Shown piece after piece: positions 1 through 8,921 of a stretch of 64,000 nucleotides of DNA; positions within the stretch are counted from its first letter, which is position 1; each line of letters begins with the position of its first letter. The stretch comes from UBA1952 sp965246765 (GTDB lineage: Bacteria; Bacteroidota; Bacteroidia; Chitinophagales; Chitinophagaceae), in contig CBDFFJ010000004.1 in NCBI GenBank assembly GCA_965246765.1, positions 248,001 to 312,000 of the forward strand. The letters run 5' to 3'. The notes beneath the pieces are model-generated. The model was not told where the DNA came from, searched no databases, and saw only the letters and a list, made by a program, of their open reading frames with translations. The translations under genes were made by a program, and so were the position numbers.

Positions 1-1569
1 TCCACCCATATTGGTCTGCACCTGTGCTATCGTGTTCCAGATTGTAAGATTGGTGCCCTGGCCAACCAGGTTTCCGCTTGCGGAATAATAATCATTATAG
101 TTAAACGTGTTCAACACGTTCGTGTTTGCCGTCACTACCAGCGCCATGCGGCTGTTCGCATTGCCTACCGTCTGCGTGTTGACGAGAAGATTGTTGCGCA
201 GATTGATAGAGTTGGCGGTTGTAATGTTGGAGGAGATAAGCACAGCAGCTGCTCGGGTTCCCGTGGTGGCAGTCTGGCTGGTATTCAGCCAGACGCTGTT
301 GTAATAGATATTATAACCGCCACCACCATCGGCTACAATACCGTTTCCGTTAGATGCGGCGGTCCAAAGGTTGGTGCCATACGCAGCCACATCCCAGATA
401 AAGTTGTTCAGAACATTCACTGCAGATGCCGTCAGAGAACCTGCGAGCATGATGCCGGCAGCGCCGAAGCCACCCGTGTTACTGTTCTTAATGTTGCTGA
501 CCTTGTTTTTGTCAATGATAGCCCCTGAAGCCAGGGAATAGAAGTATATGCCAGTGGAGGTGCCCGAGCCGGCGGAAGAAATGTTACTGACCGTATTGCC
601 TGTGACTGCAATCGTTGCGCCCGTGACAGCGGGAGAAATATTGATGCCTATCGGCGCGAATGCACCGGTACCTGAGTAGGAAAGGCCCGAAACGGTATTC
701 CCGGTAATGCTTGTGTTGTTCGTACCGGATGCCAGCCAGATGCCGCGATCAAATTCACCGTTCACTCCTTCAAAATTGCCTACCTGATTGCTGTCCACCC
801 TGGCCCCGTTCAGGCCCTGCAGGTAAATGCCGATATATCGGAGCGCATTTGCGCCTGTAGCGTTTACATTATTGTTCGCCACGTAGGTGCCGCTGCCGTT
901 CGTTCCGCTGGCCACAGTGATGAAGTACATGCCTATATATGCCTTCTGAACGCTGTTGTTGATGATGCCGATATTGTTGAAATAACCGGCAGTGCCCGGC
1001 GCTGCGGCGTCACTCACTATCAGCGCGCTGCTGTTCTGCGAGCCATTGACAAGTACGCAGTTTTTAAGCGTATCATTGGCCGCCGCCGCCGCACCTACAG
1101 AGCCGATTACGACAACCTGGGGCGTGGTGGCGCTGGTATTGGCAATGCTCAGGTCGCGGCTGGCGCTGCCATTATTGGAGCCGTCAATCATAACGTTGTT
1201 GGCGCCGTTTAGCTTGATTACGGGGCCGTTTGCAATGGCGCCGCTGATGGTCGGTGTGGCGCTGCTGCCAGGCTTTACCAGTACCCGCGCATATGATGCG
1301 CTGCCAGTGCCGCTGGCATTCAGCGATGCTGTTGCCAGCTCTGTTGTGCTGGCAGTTACGGTGACGGTAACCGTTCCCTGGTGGGTGCCGAGATTGATGG
1401 CGTCAAACGCATCCTTGACCGTCGTGTAGGAAGTAGGGCCGCTTGCGCCGGATGTGGCCGTGACAGAGACTTGTGCCTGTGTATTGTCTGCCTTAATGCA
1501 CAGGGCTGAGCAAAAGGTGAAGATGAGGAGAAACCGGAGCAGACGAAGGGGTGTGAGGGTTAGTTCCAT
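1..1569 (-). CDS. Secreted right-handed beta-helix surface protein (3' end cut by window)
   Basis: The reading frame is open from the ATG at 1569 to base 1, giving 523 codons without a stop, so the C-terminus lies outside the window. The first 30 or so residues look like a signal peptide (basic LRLLRF, then a hydrophobic LLIFTFCSALC). The rest is rich in Asn, Thr, Ser, Gly and Ala with recurring short patterns such as GNTVSNI, IDGSNNGS and LRNNLLVNT, typical of right-handed parallel beta-helix repeat proteins. Such proteins in Bacteroidota are usually long and end in a type IX sorting domain, but that end is not visible here. No catalytic motif is seen; a role in adhesion or polysaccharide contact is a guess. 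The 251 bases between it and folC hold no gene I can support. Confidence 0.75.
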   Translation of the reverse strand, partial: MELTLTPLRLLRFLLIFTFCSALCIKADNTQAQVSVTATSGASGPTSYTTVKDAFDAINLGTHQGTVTVTVTASTTELATASLNASGTGSASYARVLVKPGSSATPTISGAIANGPVIKLNGANNVMIDGSNNGSASRDLSIANTSATTPQVVVIGSVGAAAAANDTLKNCVLVNGSQNSSALIVSDAAAPGTAGYFNNIGIINNSVQKAYIGMYFITVASGTNGSGTYVANNNVNATGANALRYIGIYLQGLNGARVDSNQVGNFEGVNGEFDRGIWLASGTNNTSITGNTVSGLSYSGTGAFAPIGINISPAVTGATIAVTGNTVSNISSAGSGTSTGIYFYSLASGAIIDKNKVSNIKNSNTGGFGAAGIMLAGSLTASAVNVLNNFIWDVAAYGTNLWTAASNGNGIVADGGGGYNIYYNSVWLNTSQTATTGTRAAAVLISSNITTANSINLRNNLLVNTQTVGNANSRMALVVTANTNVLNTFNYNDYYSASGNLVGQGTNLTIWNTIAQVQTNMGG

Positions 1570-1820
1570 GCGTGGTGTGCTTTGAAGAATTAAGTATTGG
1601 CTGATGAATCATAGACATGGTGGTCAATAATAGAGACGCCTCCGCAGATAAATTGGTTAGCAGCATTTCACCGGCATTGCCAGAAAAATGTCAGGATAAA
1701 ATTTTCGGAAACAAAGAAGAAGGCACCGATATCTGTGACCTCTTATGCCTCCGCCGGAATAGTTTTGCCTGAAACTGGTGCGACACACATACTTTCAGCT
1801 ATGGCAAAATCACGCAGGCG

Positions 1821-3125
1821 CTATGCCGCGTTTATGCCGGCTTCCAGCATTGCCTCGCCAACCACAAAGAAGCTCCCGGTTATCAGAAGCGCATCGGCCT
1901 GACCAAGCTGCTGATTTGCGCCTTTAAACGCATTGGCAACTGAAGTGTAGCTTTTGCCATACAAGCCTGCTTCTGCCGCAATCGCAGCCAACTCATCCAC
2001 AGGCAAGGCCCGCGGTATGCCTGCCGCGCAAAAATGAAACTTTGCATCTTCGGGAAAAGCGTGCAGCGCTTCCCGGACATTCTTGTCCCGCACAAAACCC
2101 AACACGATATGCTTTTGGCGGGCAACAATATGCGCCCAATCGCTCATAACGACAGCCAGCCCTGCAGGATTGTGCGCCACGTCGGCGATCACCGTCGGCG
2201 CCGTCTGCCATACATCCCAGCGGCCACGCAGGCCTGTAAGGTTTTTAACCTGCGTCAATGCGTTCTTTACAACGCCCCGGGGAAGCTTCCAGCCATTCTG
2301 ATTCATTAAGTCTGCCGCGCTGAGCACGGTGGCAATGTTGGACTGCTGGAAAGACCCTTTTAAATCGGACGGCAGGTATTCTGTAATGCCGGTTTGCAGA
2401 TTCGTTGCCGCGTAGCCCTCCTGCGCTGCAGGTGTCACATGCCATCGTTTATACGCTTCGTGTAGATTTGCTCTATTCGCATCCGCTACGGCGCGAAAAA
2501 CCGGCATCGCTTCCTCGCCCCTTTCACCAATTACTACCGGAACGCCGGGCTTAATAATTCCAGCCTTCTCCCGCGCAATTTCCGGAATCGTCTTGCCGAG
2601 CAATTCGGTATGGTCAAGGGAGATGTTGGTGATTACACTCAGCTCCGGCACTATGACATTGGTTGAGTCCAGGCGACCGCCAAGACCGGTTTCTATAATG
2701 GCAATGTCAACTTCTGCTTCCGCAAATGCCTGGAATGCCATAGCGACGGTGATTTCAAAAAAAGAAGGCTCAATCCGCTCAATCGCGGCGCGGTGCCGCG
2801 CTACAAAGTCAACGACAAAATCTTTAGCCACCATCTTTCCGCCAATCCGTATTCGTTCCCTGAAATCTGCGAGGTGGGGCGAGGTGTAGAGGCCCGTCTT
2901 GTAGCCTGCCTGCTGGAAAATGGCGGCGAGCATGTGGCTGGTGCTGCCCTTGCCATTGGTGCCGGCAATGTGTATGGATTTAAACCGGCGCTGCGGGTTG
3001 TCCAGCAGTTCGCAGAGCGCGAGGGTATTGGTTAAGTCAGGCTTAATAGCCGCTGCGCCCTGCCGGCTAAACATTGGCAGGCGGGTATAGAGATATTCCA
3101 GCGTCTCTTCAAACCGGGAAGTCAT
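1821..3125 (-). CDS. folC: Bifunctional folylpolyglutamate synthase / dihydrofolate synthase
   Basis: Cytoplasmic Mur-ligase-type enzyme that adds glutamate to dihydropteroate and to tetrahydrofolates using ATP. At 434 residues it has the usual length. The ATP-binding loop GTNGKGST lies at residues 55-62 and is followed by the family pattern TGLYTSPHL and the metal/ATP site ETGLGGRLDSTN; DVAHNPAG marks the C-terminal ligase domain. The start codon overlaps the stop of the upstream TonB-like gene as ATGA (3122-3125), so the two are very likely translationally coupled within the minus-strand run that begins near 7500. Nothing unusual is seen in the catalytic motifs. Confidence 0.96.
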   Translation of the reverse strand: MTSRFEETLEYLYTRLPMFSRQGAAAIKPDLTNTLALCELLDNPQRRFKSIHIAGTNGKGSTSHMLAAIFQQAGYKTGLYTSPHLADFRERIRIGGKMVAKDFVVDFVARHRAAIERIEPSFFEITVAMAFQAFAEAEVDIAIIETGLGGRLDSTNVIVPELSVITNISLDHTELLGKTIPEIAREKAGIIKPGVPVVIGERGEEAMPVFRAVADANRANLHEAYKRWHVTPAAQEGYAATNLQTGITEYLPSDLKGSFQQSNIATVLSAADLMNQNGWKLPRGVVKNALTQVKNLTGLRGRWDVWQTAPTVIADVAHNPAGLAVVMSDWAHIVARQKHIVLGFVRDKNVREALHAFPEDAKFHFCAAGIPRALPVDELAAIAAEAGLYGKSYTSVANAFKGANQQLGQADALLITGSFFVVGEAMLEAGINAA

Positions 3126-3973
3126 TGCCGGGTTTTGAAGACAAAGGTTATATCGCCAAACTGCTCTTCCGGGGCGCTGTCACTTGCATTAAAGCGTACC
3201 TGCTGCACCTTGCGCAGAGCAATGGCATTGAGCTCGGTATTATTGGAACGCTTGATCTGCCTGTTTGAGATAGAGCCATCCCGCGCCACAGTTACGCGGA
3301 CGATCACTGTGCCGCCCGAGCGAAACTGTGCTTCTTTCGGCGGAAAGGCAACCATCGTGCGGCCGCTAAGGGCATAGGAGATGCCACCGGTGCCATTGCC
3401 GGGACTGCCGGTATAATTCGCGGCGCCGGGTGTGCCGCGCGGTACGCCCTGATCGCCGGAGCCACCGGCAATGCCTTCATTGGAACCTGGGGCATTAGCT
3501 GCGGCGCTATTTCCGCCGCGGCCGGCGCTGCCCTGATATACATAGCGCGGGCGTTCCTGCTGAGGGGCATGTGCCGTGCTCGCCGCCGTTGCAGCTGTGT
3601 TGGATGGCCGTTGGTCTTGCGTTGCATTCACCCGCTGCTGACGACCGGCCTGACTGGCGGCTGGAATGGCCGGCGCGTCGTCGTTGTCGCTGCGCACTAC
3701 ATCTGTATTGTTCGCCGCCGCGCTTGCTGCGTTGCGGACATTCGCATAGTCTGCTGCCGGATCTTCCATATCCATCGGCTGATCCGTGCCGCTACCGCTT
3801 GCCGAGGTGCCAAGATTTACCTCCATGCCCATCTCGGGCAGCGGCGCTTCCGGCGCGGGAAGGCTGAAGTGCCACAAAAACAAGAGTAATAGTATCAACG
3901 CATGAACGCCCAGGGTGATTAGCGCAGGTTTCGGCTGCACAGAGGGTGCGGGATGAGTCAGGTAGGGCGACAT
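3122..3973 (-). CDS. TonB-like energy transducer
   Basis: A 283-residue protein with the TonB layout: short cytoplasmic tail, one membrane helix at about residues 18-38 (ALITLGVHALILLLLFLWHF), a long low-complexity periplasmic linker, and a C-terminal domain of about 75 residues (GGTVIVRVTVARDGSI ... ALRKVQQVRFNAS) that fits the TonB C-terminal fold. TonB proteins carry proton-motive energy from ExbB/ExbD to outer-membrane receptors. The linker is rich in Ala, Asn, Gln and Gly rather than the Pro/Lys repeats of enterobacterial TonB. No exbB, exbD or receptor gene is next to it. Its stop overlaps the folC start (ATGA). Confidence 0.8.
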   Translation of the reverse strand: MSPYLTHPAPSVQPKPALITLGVHALILLLLFLWHFSLPAPEAPLPEMGMEVNLGTSASGSGTDQPMDMEDPAADYANVRNAASAAANNTDVVRSDNDDAPAIPAASQAGRQQRVNATQDQRPSNTAATAASTAHAPQQERPRYVYQGSAGRGGNSAAANAPGSNEGIAGGSGDQGVPRGTPGAANYTGSPGNGTGGISYALSGRTMVAFPPKEAQFRSGGTVIVRVTVARDGSISNRQIKRSNNTELNAIALRKVQQVRFNASDSAPEEQFGDITFVFKTRQ

Positions 3974-3988
3974 GGCATCAAAAATAAC

Positions 3989-4603
3989 TTATGAGGCTTC
4001 CCGCGCTGCCATGAATTTGCTAATGTCTTGCGCTGCGCCGTCGTCGCTGCCTTCAAGCGAGTCTATGATGCGGCTTCGTTCACCGGCCGTCTTGTTCTGG
4101 CTCAGCTTTTCTTTGGCTTCAATCTTAGTAACGCGGATTCTGAATGGCACAATGCCTTTGAAGAGGCGCATCTGATATTCCGGATTAAGCTCCCGCCATT
4201 GCGCCAGATATTCCGGCTCGCTTTGCTGCATCAGCTCCTGCAGGATTGAGAAGCCTTCGTCCTCGCCAGTCACAAGCTCCGCTTTCCCGTATGCATGCAC
4301 GGCGACGTAGTTCCATGTAGGCACGTTTTCCCGCTTCTCGTACAGACCTGGAGAGATATAGGCATGCGGGCCGCTGAATATCACGAGTACGTTTGCGTCG
4401 TCCACAGCCTTCCATTGCGGATTCCCCTTTGCAAAATGCGCCGTCAGAATGATTTCTTCGCCTTCCGTTTTTATGTAAAAAGGAAGGTGCGTAGCCAGAG
4501 GCGCCTCTGGCCCGTTGCTCGCAATAACCGCGAATGGATACTGACGCATAAATGAAACTGCGGCATCAGGATCGGCCTGGCGGAAATGCGGCGGGATATA
4601 CAT
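3989..4603 (-). CDS. PaiB-family FMN-binding protein
   Basis: A 204-residue protein matching the PaiB family (FMN-binding split-barrel, described as a negative transcriptional regulator in Bacillus). Typical motifs are the N-terminal MYIPPHF, the barrel strand ATHLPF, and GPHAYISPGLY followed by PTWNYVAVHAYG. It sits 15 bases downstream of the TonB-like gene start region and 12 bases from the radical SAM gene in the same minus-strand run. A true DNA-binding role is not evident from the sequence; the split-barrel could instead act as a flavin-dependent enzyme. The start MYIPPHF is the one usual in the family. Confidence 0.88.
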   Translation of the reverse strand: MYIPPHFRQADPDAAVSFMRQYPFAVIASNGPEAPLATHLPFYIKTEGEEIILTAHFAKGNPQWKAVDDANVLVIFSGPHAYISPGLYEKRENVPTWNYVAVHAYGKAELVTGEDEGFSILQELMQQSEPEYLAQWRELNPEYQMRLFKGIVPFRIRVTKIEAKEKLSQNKTAGERSRIIDSLEGSDDGAAQDISKFMAAREAS

Positions 4604-4615
4604 AATCAGTGCTTA

Positions 4616-5899
4616 TCAGTGGGCAAAAGACTCCTCAAAATTCTGCATGCGCTCTTTGGGAGGATTGAAATAGCCATACTTCAGGTCCGGGAATTCAGCG
4701 CGCAGCTCATCCATTATCTGCCGGATGCCAAAGGTCTCCCCGGTGTCCATAATACCCATTCGCCTCAGATACCAGTCAGGATCAATGTTGAAATTGCGCC
4801 ACTGGATCATGTTCAGCCCTGTTTCGCGGATCAGGAAGCGCAGGCCTTCGTACTCCGCTTCTGAGTCGGTCATGCCGGGAAAGACAAAGTAGTTGATAGA
4901 GCTCCAGCCATTGTAGCGGCGTACCACCCGAAGGCTTTCAATGATGTCTTCAAAAACGTAGTTATTGGGCAGATAGTATTTCTCGTAGATGCCTTTCTGC
5001 GCGGAGTTGGTGCTTACGCGGATACTGTTTAGCCCGGCCTTCATCAGGGCTTCTACTGCGGCTGGCTTGCTGCCGTTCGTGTTTATATTGATGCTGCCCT
5101 TGTTCGTATGCTTCCTTATTTCCAGAATGCTCTCCCGCAGGGTCTCCCACATCAGCAGAGGCTCCCCTTCACAACCCTGCCCGAAAGAAACGATCGGGTA
5201 GGGGGCGGTCTCAAGGTGCGGGACGGTATATTCTACGATTTCCGCGGCAGTAGGCTTAAACGTCAGACGGTCGTGCGAAGAGGTAATGGTCTCTTCCGCC
5301 GGCTGAAAGGAAATACAGCCCACACAGTTTGCATTGCAGGCCGGCGAAGACGGAATAGGGCACTCCCAGCGCCCGATAAAGAAGTTGCGCGCCGCAGGGC
5401 AATGATACGTGAGGGCGCAGTTGCTGGCTAAGTGTTGCACAAGTCTGTTGTGCGGGTAAGCCTTCAGCATACGCTCCACGCCAGTATGCACCAGGCCTTC
5501 ATCAAAGCCGGCTGCCTCCTGCCGGATGTCGCGCTCAATGCGCGTAGCAGCTACGAAGATGCCTCCGTCATGCCAGCCGGCGGCAGTGTAGCAAAAGAGA
5601 GGAAGGGTAGGCGCGTCTGCCTTAGTTTCGTATGCAGCGAGGTAAAGTCCGGTATGCGCCGGGGGAATGAATGCCGCAACCGCCCAGCCTTTGTCGCACA
5701 GGCGCAGCTCGCCGGTCTTTACATCCATGCCTATTCCCTGCCTGCCCGGAAGCTCATAAAGCGAGCCTCCGCCGGGCAGCGAAATCCAGTCTTCCTCCGC
5801 AACAGGCATCGCATCCCAGCCGGAGCGGCCAAGCGCGTAAAGCGAGGTGTCCTCAAAGATGTTGCCGTTGCCGTCGGAGTATAATAAATAGGGTTGCAC
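4616..5899 (-). CDS. Radical SAM protein with long N-terminal extension
   Basis: A 427-residue protein. The iron-sulfur cluster motif CxxxCxxC is at residues 188-195 (CNANCVGC), unusually far from the N-terminus; the first 180 residues form an unassigned domain that itself has clustered Cys (C161, C167, C180). After the cluster follow GQGCEGEPLL, which fits the SAM-binding GGE-like region, and NTNGSKP, fitting later strands of the TIM barrel. No second C-terminal cluster motif is obvious. The substrate is unknown. It lies between the PaiB-like gene and a small membrane protein gene in the same direction. Confidence is high for radical SAM and nil for the reaction. Confidence 0.85.
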   Translation of the reverse strand: MQPYLLYSDGNGNIFEDTSLYALGRSGWDAMPVAEEDWISLPGGGSLYELPGRQGIGMDVKTGELRLCDKGWAVAAFIPPAHTGLYLAAYETKADAPTLPLFCYTAAGWHDGGIFVAATRIERDIRQEAAGFDEGLVHTGVERMLKAYPHNRLVQHLASNCALTYHCPAARNFFIGRWECPIPSSPACNANCVGCISFQPAEETITSSHDRLTFKPTAAEIVEYTVPHLETAPYPIVSFGQGCEGEPLLMWETLRESILEIRKHTNKGSININTNGSKPAAVEALMKAGLNSIRVSTNSAQKGIYEKYYLPNNYVFEDIIESLRVVRRYNGWSSINYFVFPGMTDSEAEYEGLRFLIRETGLNMIQWRNFNIDPDWYLRRMGIMDTGETFGIRQIMDELRAEFPDLKYGYFNPPKERMQNFEESFAH

Positions 5900-5954
5900 G
5901 TTATAGTCGGGGGCTGGTTAAAATTGATTTTATGGCATTGACGATGGCCACGGA

Positions 5955-6653
5955 CTACCAGGCATTGGCGGCGGCTCTTGCTTGCTCATGCCTGGCGGCG
6001 TGCAGGCGGCAAAACGCCTCAACCGCCTCGCCGTCAAATTGCGCCTCGTCACGCAGGCTTCGCTGTACCAGCCTGTTACCGCTCAGCTCCACGCTGAGTA
6101 TGCCATGCCTTAGGCGAATTGTTTCTATCTCTTTCCAGGAATAGCTCTTTGTGAAGCCGCCTTTCGGCAACCTGACGCCCGACTCATTCATTATTGCCAG
6201 CGGGGCGGCCTGGCTGCGCATTTCCCAAAGGCCAACGGCGCTCACAAACAGCGCGAGAACCCCGAAAATTGCCGCAGGAAACTTTTGCTGCGCGCGGGCA
6301 AACAACGCGCAGGCCAGGACAAGCAGGATCACCTCAATAAATCGCAGCATAGCATTGCGGCGCCCCACACGCAGCCAGTCGCGGCGGCGAATGGCGGTGA
6401 CGGCGATTCCGGTCGCTGCGGCCAGGGCGCAGGCGCCAAATATGGCAAATGAGGTGTTGGCGGACCTAAAGCCTGCAGGCAGGGAGCTGTACCAGTAGGC
6501 GGTGCTGAAAATATGCGATGATGCGGTGAACATATAAAGCAGCATGCAGCACAGTCCGAGGCTCCCGAGCGTAAAAGCCAGCGACAAGTGAAGCGTGGTC
6601 ACGCGGCGGGTTTGGAAGCCCGTTTCCGGCATCAGCGGCAGCACATATTCCAT
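5955..6653 (-). CDS. Hypothetical membrane protein
   Basis: About 232 residues from the ATG at 6653 (MEYVLPLM). A longer form is open up to 6725, but it would overlap the upstream gene end by 52 bases and adds no hydrophobic or conserved-looking sequence. Predicted by eye: a helix near residues 20-44, another pair around 70-90 and 105-150, followed by a soluble C-terminal part (SYSWKEIETIRLRHGILSVEL) that resembles the PH-like tails found in small membrane proteins of Bacteroidota. I do not recognise the family. It belongs to the minus-strand run ending at folC. Confidence 0.65.
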   Translation of the reverse strand: MEYVLPLMPETGFQTRRVTTLHLSLAFTLGSLGLCCMLLYMFTASSHIFSTAYWYSSLPAGFRSANTSFAIFGACALAAATGIAVTAIRRRDWLRVGRRNAMLRFIEVILLVLACALFARAQQKFPAAIFGVLALFVSAVGLWEMRSQAAPLAIMNESGVRLPKGGFTKSYSWKEIETIRLRHGILSVELSGNRLVQRSLRDEAQFDGEAVEAFCRLHAARHEQARAAANAW

Positions 6654-6673
6654 TGATTGCAAAGATACGGGCA

Positions 6674-7501
6674 CTATGATGGGGCTGTTTCTTCCGAAGC
6701 CGCCTGCGGAAGCCGCACTTCCCATTCCTTATAAGGCCGCGAGACATCGCCGCTGAGCGCTATCAGGCCTTCTTCCGCCATCATCCGGAGGCGCCAGGCG
6801 AGATAGGCGTCGCCGGTCGGCAGGTAATGCCTGCTCATGGCCGCATGCAAGACGCGGGATGCCTTTTGCGACTGATGGCCGAGATTGGATATAAGCTGCG
6901 CGTCATAATAGTTGGCCGGCTGTGAGCGTAGCTTCTTGCCGCCTTCCAGCGTGCGTATCCCGGTATTTTCCGCGACCAGCTTTTCCCAGGCCTCGCCATC
7001 CGCTTCCAGCTCCGCCGCGGTAACTGCGCGGGCCAGCCTTCGGGCCTTTACCAGCTCACGGGGCGCCAGCTCGGAAATGTTTTTCGGGTAAAAGATTTTT
7101 CCTGCCTCATTCAGGAAAGGAAGGTTGGCAAGGTTGAGCAGCAGCAATCGGCCATTGTGCTTGCCAAGATAAGGAAGCAACCAGTGATAGGCGCAGACAT
7201 CGGCCGGCGAAGGCGCCATCCAAAACCAGACTACCGCGTCAGGCTCTTTATACAGCTCATTGCTCACCTCCAGGATTCGTTCCAGATCACCGACCTCAAC
7301 CGGCGGCCGGGCCTCCGGACTTACCTGCTGCCACCATTCGCTGCGCAATGCGGAAAATGATTGTCCTTCCCTGCGCATGAGCGGACCAACATGGAGAATG
7401 TCCTTCATTACTACCACCTCGCCGGCCATAGATGTTTCAGATTCATTACCCGCTCTCAACGGGCGGGCAGCCTCATCTCCAACTACAATATGATAGATCA
7501 T
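6674..7501 (-). CDS. DUF1835 domain-containing protein
   Basis: A 275-residue cytoplasmic protein. The start MIYHIVVGDEAARPLR and the following pattern (VVMKDILHVGPL, then VVWFWMAPSPADVCAYHWLL) fit the DUF1835 family; the C-terminal half (about residues 165-265, ending in a winged-helix-like YKEWEVRLP) fits the accompanying DUF3658-type domain. The molecular role of this family is not established. It is the first gene of the minus-strand run and its start lies only 44 bases from the end of the tRNA-Arg gene on the same strand. Confidence 0.75.
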   Translation of the reverse strand: MIYHIVVGDEAARPLRAGNESETSMAGEVVVMKDILHVGPLMRREGQSFSALRSEWWQQVSPEARPPVEVGDLERILEVSNELYKEPDAVVWFWMAPSPADVCAYHWLLPYLGKHNGRLLLLNLANLPFLNEAGKIFYPKNISELAPRELVKARRLARAVTAAELEADGEAWEKLVAENTGIRTLEGGKKLRSQPANYYDAQLISNLGHQSQKASRVLHAAMSRHYLPTGDAYLAWRLRMMAEEGLIALSGDVSRPYKEWEVRLPQAASEETAPS

Positions 7502-7544
7502 AGGCGTAAAACAAAAATAGCTACCTGATTGGTAGCTACTTCTT

Positions 7545-7621
7545 TGGTGACCGCGTCAGGATTCAAACCTGAAACCTTTTGATTCGTAGTCAAATGCTCT
7601 ATTCAGTTGAGCTACGCAGCC
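7545..7621 (-). tRNA. tRNA-Arg (anticodon ACG)
   Basis: Read on the minus strand, a 77-base cloverleaf starts GGCTGCG and ends with its pairing arm CGCGGTC, discriminator A and an encoded CCA (7545-7547). The acceptor has two G-U pairs. The anticodon stem TTTGA/TCAAA closes the loop CTACGAA, so the anticodon is ACG; A34 would be changed to inosine by TadA to read CGU, CGC and CGA. The T arm GGTTTGAATCC is normal. No integrase or att-like duplication is seen beside it. Confidence 0.95.
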
Positions 7622-7832
7622 ATTCCCGTTTGGGACGGCAAAGATAAGGGCATGACAGAAACCGGCCAAAGACTTTTATGCCTTTTGCGAACATCATGGT
7701 CAGCGTATTTGTGACATTGCTTTTGCAAAATCGCCATCTCTATTCCTTTGGCCGCTGAGTCGCTGCAGTTAACCCCCGTTTTTCAAATCGCCACATTATC
7801 TTTCGCATGGCTCACGGCTCAAAATTCTGTCT

Positions 7833-8900
7833 ATGTCTCATCGTTTCTACCTGACTGCCGCACTCCTTTTCGCCTGCCTTTTTTCTTCCTGTAAAAAGGA
7901 TGCGACAACGGAGCTGGAAGGCGACTGGCTCTTTCCGATCGCGAAAGGCGCGCTTTCGCTTAATTCCGTCAGCTCCCTTAAAAATCTGAATTACCATATT
8001 CAGATTCCGGCGCAGAGCATTGCCCAGCCGGTAAATATCCCGGTGTCTTCGCCCGGGCTGCGTCTGAATCATGTCGGGCCGTTCCCGATACAGATCACTG
8101 ACTGGCTGCACCGGCTGGATGTGGACACGCTCGAATTTTCCGGCAGCCTGAATAATTTCTTCCCGGTACCCATCGGCGCGGGCACACAAGTGGTCATGCG
8201 CACGAGCCGCGATACGTCCGGCAGCGCCAACATAGCGGGCACAGCAAATATTCCCGCATTAGTGCAGCCGGGAGGCCTGTTCTCGTTTGACATCCGGGTC
8301 CTGAATAAAACACTCAATGACTCCGTCTATTTCTTTCTGGAAAACTTCAGCGCTCCGGCCTACAATAGTGTCACCTTCAGCACTACCGCCACAACGCTGG
8401 ATATAACGCTTAAGGTTATCAACGCGGGCTACATCCAGATTTACACCGGAAAAACCTTCCGCTCCGACGACACGACGGAGTTCTCCGCCGGCAGTGGCGA
8501 TCAGATCAGCAGCCATACAAGCGGGACGCTGAGCGATACGGCAACAACAGGGATGATCAATGTATTTGCCGATAATGGCCTGCCCGCCAATGCCAGCATT
8601 CAGCTGTACTTTATGGACGCTACCAAGACTCGGTTGCTTGACTCCCTTTTTATTGGAGCAGGCTTTAATGCAGGTGGCGGTAAAACAGATGGCGCCGGCA
8701 ACCCTGCTTATGTCGCCTCCACACTCACGAGGGTGCAGGTGAGCCGCATGAAGCTGGATCATGTCAAGGCGGCGGCATATGTGGTCAGCCGTTTCCAGTT
8801 TAATACGATTGGTTACACGGGCAACATAGTCGCCGCGAACCGGAATCCGAATCTAAGCATTCAGCTCACCGGCGACCTCCGGCTGAATATCCGTTTTTAA
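7833..8900 (+). CDS. Hypothetical lipoprotein
   Basis: A 355-residue protein with a lipoprotein signal: hydrophobic LTAALLFACLF, then the lipobox FSSC with Cys20, followed by KKD, which in Bacteroidota is the usual start of a mature lipoprotein. The mature part is rich in beta-strand-forming sequence (Ser/Thr/Val/Asn alternation) and shows no known domain that I can name. It is followed 22 bases later by the DUF5723 barrel gene in the same direction, so the two are probably co-transcribed and may work together at the outer membrane. Confidence 0.8.
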   Translation: MSHRFYLTAALLFACLFSSCKKDATTELEGDWLFPIAKGALSLNSVSSLKNLNYHIQIPAQSIAQPVNIPVSSPGLRLNHVGPFPIQITDWLHRLDVDTLEFSGSLNNFFPVPIGAGTQVVMRTSRDTSGSANIAGTANIPALVQPGGLFSFDIRVLNKTLNDSVYFFLENFSAPAYNSVTFSTTATTLDITLKVINAGYIQIYTGKTFRSDDTTEFSAGSGDQISSHTSGTLSDTATTGMINVFADNGLPANASIQLYFMDATKTRLLDSLFIGAGFNAGGGKTDGAGNPAYVASTLTRVQVSRMKLDHVKAAAYVVSRFQFNTIGYTGNIVAANRNPNLSIQLTGDLRLNIRF

Positions 8901-8921
8901 AGCCGCTCTAAAATATTTTCA

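Noticed and set aside
7545..7621. tRNA-Arg as a possible integration site
   Set aside because: No duplicated tRNA 3' end, integrase or foreign genes were found on either side.
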